Shown here: piece by piece, positions 62,328 through 64,000 of the stretch
Layout: every line of letters starts with the position of its first letter
Position numbering within the stretch: the first letter of the stretch is position 1
Assembly: GCA_039933105.1 (NCBI GenBank)
Contig: JBDTOT010000003.1
Coordinates: forward strand, 62,001 to 126,000
Source of the DNA: FEN-1219 sp039933105
GTDB lineage: Bacteria > Pseudomonadota > Gammaproteobacteria > Steroidobacterales > Rariloculaceae
Direction: 5' to 3'
Length of the DNA stretch: 64,000 bases
Position numbers and translations under genes: made by a program
The notes under the pieces: generated by a model
What the model was told of the DNA's origin: nothing
Seen by the model: the letters and a program-made list of their open reading frames with translations, nothing else
Databases searched by the model: none

Positions 62328-63578
62328 CTAGAACTCGCGGGAAACGGCGCGTCGCTTGGCATACGTTCCCCGCGTCGCGAGCGCGACGAAACGCAGCCGA
62401 ACGTCGGCGGGCAACACCTGTTTCAGGCTATTCTCGAGATCCCGCTCGTCGGCGGCCGTCCACGCTGGCGCGAACAGCTCGATGCGCAGGTCCCAAGCGC
62501 CCTCGTGCACGATGCGAAAATGGTGGACCGTCTCGCGTTGCTCGATGACGGTGGTCAACAGATAGGGGGAGAGTCGGGTCCCGTCCGGGAACGCCAGCAC
62601 TTCGGACAAGCGCCCCGCCAACTCGAGCAAATAGGGGCCGTGGCGCCCGCAGGGGCACACACCCTCTTCCACCCTGCCCGTATCCCCAAGGTCATAGCGA
62701 ACCAGCGGCATGGCCTCGTTCATCAAAGTGGTCACGAGCAATCGAGGCACTCCGTCCTCAACGCGTGGAACAGATTCGACGTAGACGCTCTCGAAGTTGA
62801 CGTGATAGCGCCCGTGCACGCATTGGACCGCAATTTCCTTGAACTCCGTGCTGCCATAAATATCGACGACGCGCGCCCCGTATGCCGCCTCCAGCGTCCG
62901 CCGCGTGGCGGCAGTGAGCACCTCGGAGCTGGTGTAGACGAGGGGCACACTCGGCAGAGCGATGCCGGCCTCGCTCGCAGCACGCGCCAATGCGAGCAGC
63001 CACGACGGAAATCCGTAAATGAGCGTCGGCCGAAATTCGCGCAGTTCCTGCAGGCTCGCGGCAAGATCCGCGCTCAGAGACAGCGTACGCACGGCCAGCA
63101 CCGGCGACAGCAATCGTAGGAGTGGAGACTGCGGGCGCCGAGCCGGCTGCTCGGAGACGAGCAGCACACGCTGGCGACGCAGCTTCGTATCGCTCAGCAC
63201 ACGCCGTAACTTCAACGCATACCTGGTGAGCCACCAACAGCGCGCGTCGAAGTAGGTGACGGTGGGCTCGCCGCTCATCCCGGACGACTTCGAGTGCTTG
63301 AGCCTGGACGGCGAAAACTCGCGCGACAAGAACTCCCGGCCACGTTCCTGAACGTTCGCCTTGGTGATCACCGGGAAACGTTCCAGGTCAGCGACGCAGT
63401 GTATGGCCTGCCCGTCGAGACCGAGCGCCGAGTAGAACGGCACGTTCGCGACAGCGTAGCGCAACATCTTGAGCAGGTGACGCCGTTGATAGGCCGCGAT
63501 GCGCTCGCCGTCCCAGTCGCGCGAGTGCCAAAGTCGAAACGCGTCGGCAAGCAGCCGCGCCAGAGGCGTCAGCTGCAT
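62328..63578 (-). CDS. CapK/PaaK-like adenylate-forming enzyme
   Basis: The 416-residue protein is full family length. The phosphate-binding loop is KSSGMSGEPTVTYFDARC, VDIYGSTEFKEIAVQC is the Y-G-S-T-E motif, NEAMPLVRYDLGDTGRVEEG follows, and CPCGRHGPYLLELAGRLSEV leads to the C-terminal lobe. It should activate a carboxylic acid as the acyl-adenylate, with transfer by the GNAT-like protein encoded directly downstream (stop and start adjacent). It is paralogous to 40972-42303 and to the shrunken copy at 38640-39341. Confidence 0.92.
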   Translation of the reverse strand: MQLTPLARLLADAFRLWHSRDWDGERIAAYQRRHLLKMLRYAVANVPFYSALGLDGQAIHCVADLERFPVITKANVQERGREFLSREFSPSRLKHSKSSGMSGEPTVTYFDARCWWLTRYALKLRRVLSDTKLRRQRVLLVSEQPARRPQSPLLRLLSPVLAVRTLSLSADLAASLQELREFRPTLIYGFPSWLLALARAASEAGIALPSVPLVYTSSEVLTAATRRTLEAAYGARVVDIYGSTEFKEIAVQCVHGRYHVNFESVYVESVPRVEDGVPRLLVTTLMNEAMPLVRYDLGDTGRVEEGVCPCGRHGPYLLELAGRLSEVLAFPDGTRLSPYLLTTVIEQRETVHHFRIVHEGAWDLRIELFAPAWTAADERDLENSLKQVLPADVRLRFVALATRGTYAKRRAVSREF

Positions 63579-63581
63579 GGG

Positions 63582-64000
63582 CTAGCCGGCTGTTCGTTGG
63601 CCGGGCCCCGCGCCGACGGCTCTATAGTACAGGCTCTCGTATTGACGGCTGATGGCGGACCAGGTGTAGCGCGCTCGCGCCTGCTCGGCATTGTAGCGAC
63701 CCATGCGCTCGCGTTGCTGGCGATTCGCCGCCAGCCACCGAACGGCGGCGACTAGCGCGGCCGGATCGCGCGGGGGAATCAGCAGCCCGTTGGTCTTGTC
63801 GCGAACGGTCTCCGGTATGCCGCCGATCGACGTGGCAACGATCGGCAGGCCGCAGCTCATAGCCTCGAGCAGCACTTGCCCGAAAGATTCGCTCAACGAG
63901 GGCAGCACGAAAACATCCGCCCGGTGATAGTGCGTGTACAGCTTCTCGGCGGGCACGTAGCCGGTAAGTATCACGTGCGCCTCGAGCCCTCGCTCGCGAA
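63582..64000 (-). CDS. GT4 glycosyltransferase, 5' part outside window
   Basis: The open frame continues to the window edge (residues RERGLEAHVILTGYVPAEKL across 63975). Only the C-terminal 139 residues are present: ADVFVLPSLSESFGQVLLEA (E-x7-E region), GLPIVATSIGGIPETVRD and GLLIPPRDPAALVAAV are the GT4 donor-binding signatures. The GTG at 63974 is not a real start because homology continues upstream. Its stop is 3 bases before the CapK-like start region, so it belongs to the same operon. Confidence 0.9.
   Translation of the reverse strand, partial: RERGLEAHVILTGYVPAEKLYTHYHRADVFVLPSLSESFGQVLLEAMSCGLPIVATSIGGIPETVRDKTNGLLIPPRDPAALVAAVRWLAANRQQRERMGRYNAEQARARYTWSAISRQYESLYYRAVGAGPGQRTAG

Noticed and set aside
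1..64000. CRISPR arrays, tRNA, rRNA or intact transposons
   Set aside because: I found no regularly spaced repeats, tRNA-like cloverleaf, rRNA segment or transposase gene in any intergenic region.

Overview
The window is one long surface-polysaccharide biosynthesis locus from a high-GC Gram-negative bacterium. The separately encoded export protein, chain-length protein and tyrosine kinase, the many flippases and the absence of Gram-positive features point to Pseudomonadota. A gamma- or betaproteobacterium is likely, but no rRNA, tRNA or housekeeping marker lies in the window, so this is inference. I found no CRISPR array, rRNA, tRNA or intact insertion sequence. Both window edges cut genes: a phosphodiesterase at base 1 and a glycosyltransferase at base 64000.

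Region 1 (1-20.9 kb, all + strand) is a compact operon-like run. It has two alkaline-phosphatase-superfamily phosphodiesterases, a Gfo/Idh/MocA oxidoreductase, two SGNH hydrolases, a flippase, a GH1 glycosidase, a GMC oxidoreductase and a glutamine-dependent asparagine-synthase-like enzyme. It also has three GT2 proteins, one of which lacks the DxD motif, and a GT39-type membrane glycosyltransferase. The run ends with the export machinery: Wza-like export protein, Wzz/GumC-like chain-length protein and a split BY-kinase.

Region 2 (20.9-35.5 kb, mixed strands) holds a GINT1-like beta-propeller protein, a second flippase, GT4 enzymes, several methyltransferases and an asparagine-synthase-like protein without its glutaminase lobe. 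It also contains a rearranged tandem duplication (28.2-33.3 kb). The duplication carries two paralogous secreted jelly-roll/polysaccharide-lyase-like proteins plus decayed remnants of both neighbouring methyltransferases. By eye this stretch is less GC-rich than its surroundings.

Region 3 (34.3-46.9 kb, mostly - strand) has GT4 enzymes, AsnB, a shrunken CapK-like adenylation protein, a DUF1989 protein coupled to a YqcI/YcgG-type putative heme N-oxygenase, an intact CapK/PaaK-like ligase (+ strand), a heparinase II/III-family lyase and a Wzy/O-antigen-ligase-like polymerase.

Region 4 (47.2-53.0 kb) carries the likely initiating undecaprenyl-phosphate sugar-1-phosphate transferase, a WecG/TagA-type GT26, another GT39-like protein, a GtrB-like GT2 and a 5'-truncated phosphodiesterase remnant.

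Region 5 (53.0-64.0 kb, all - strand, mostly translationally coupled) looks like a sugar-decoration module: two flippases, a DegT-type aminotransferase, three FemAB/BioF2-like GNAT proteins, a JmjC/cupin-8 protein, a CapK-like adenylating enzyme and a GT4.

Taken together: a lipid-linked repeat unit would be initiated by the phosphoglycosyl transferase (47188-48591) and extended by GT4/GT26/GT2/GT39 enzymes. It would be modified by amidation, methylation, acylation, aminotransfer and oxidation, then flipped, polymerised by the Wzy-like protein and exported through the Wza/Wzz/kinase set. Secreted lyase-like and heparinase-like enzymes would trim it. Four flippases and the strand switches suggest either more than one glycan product or a locus assembled from several modules.
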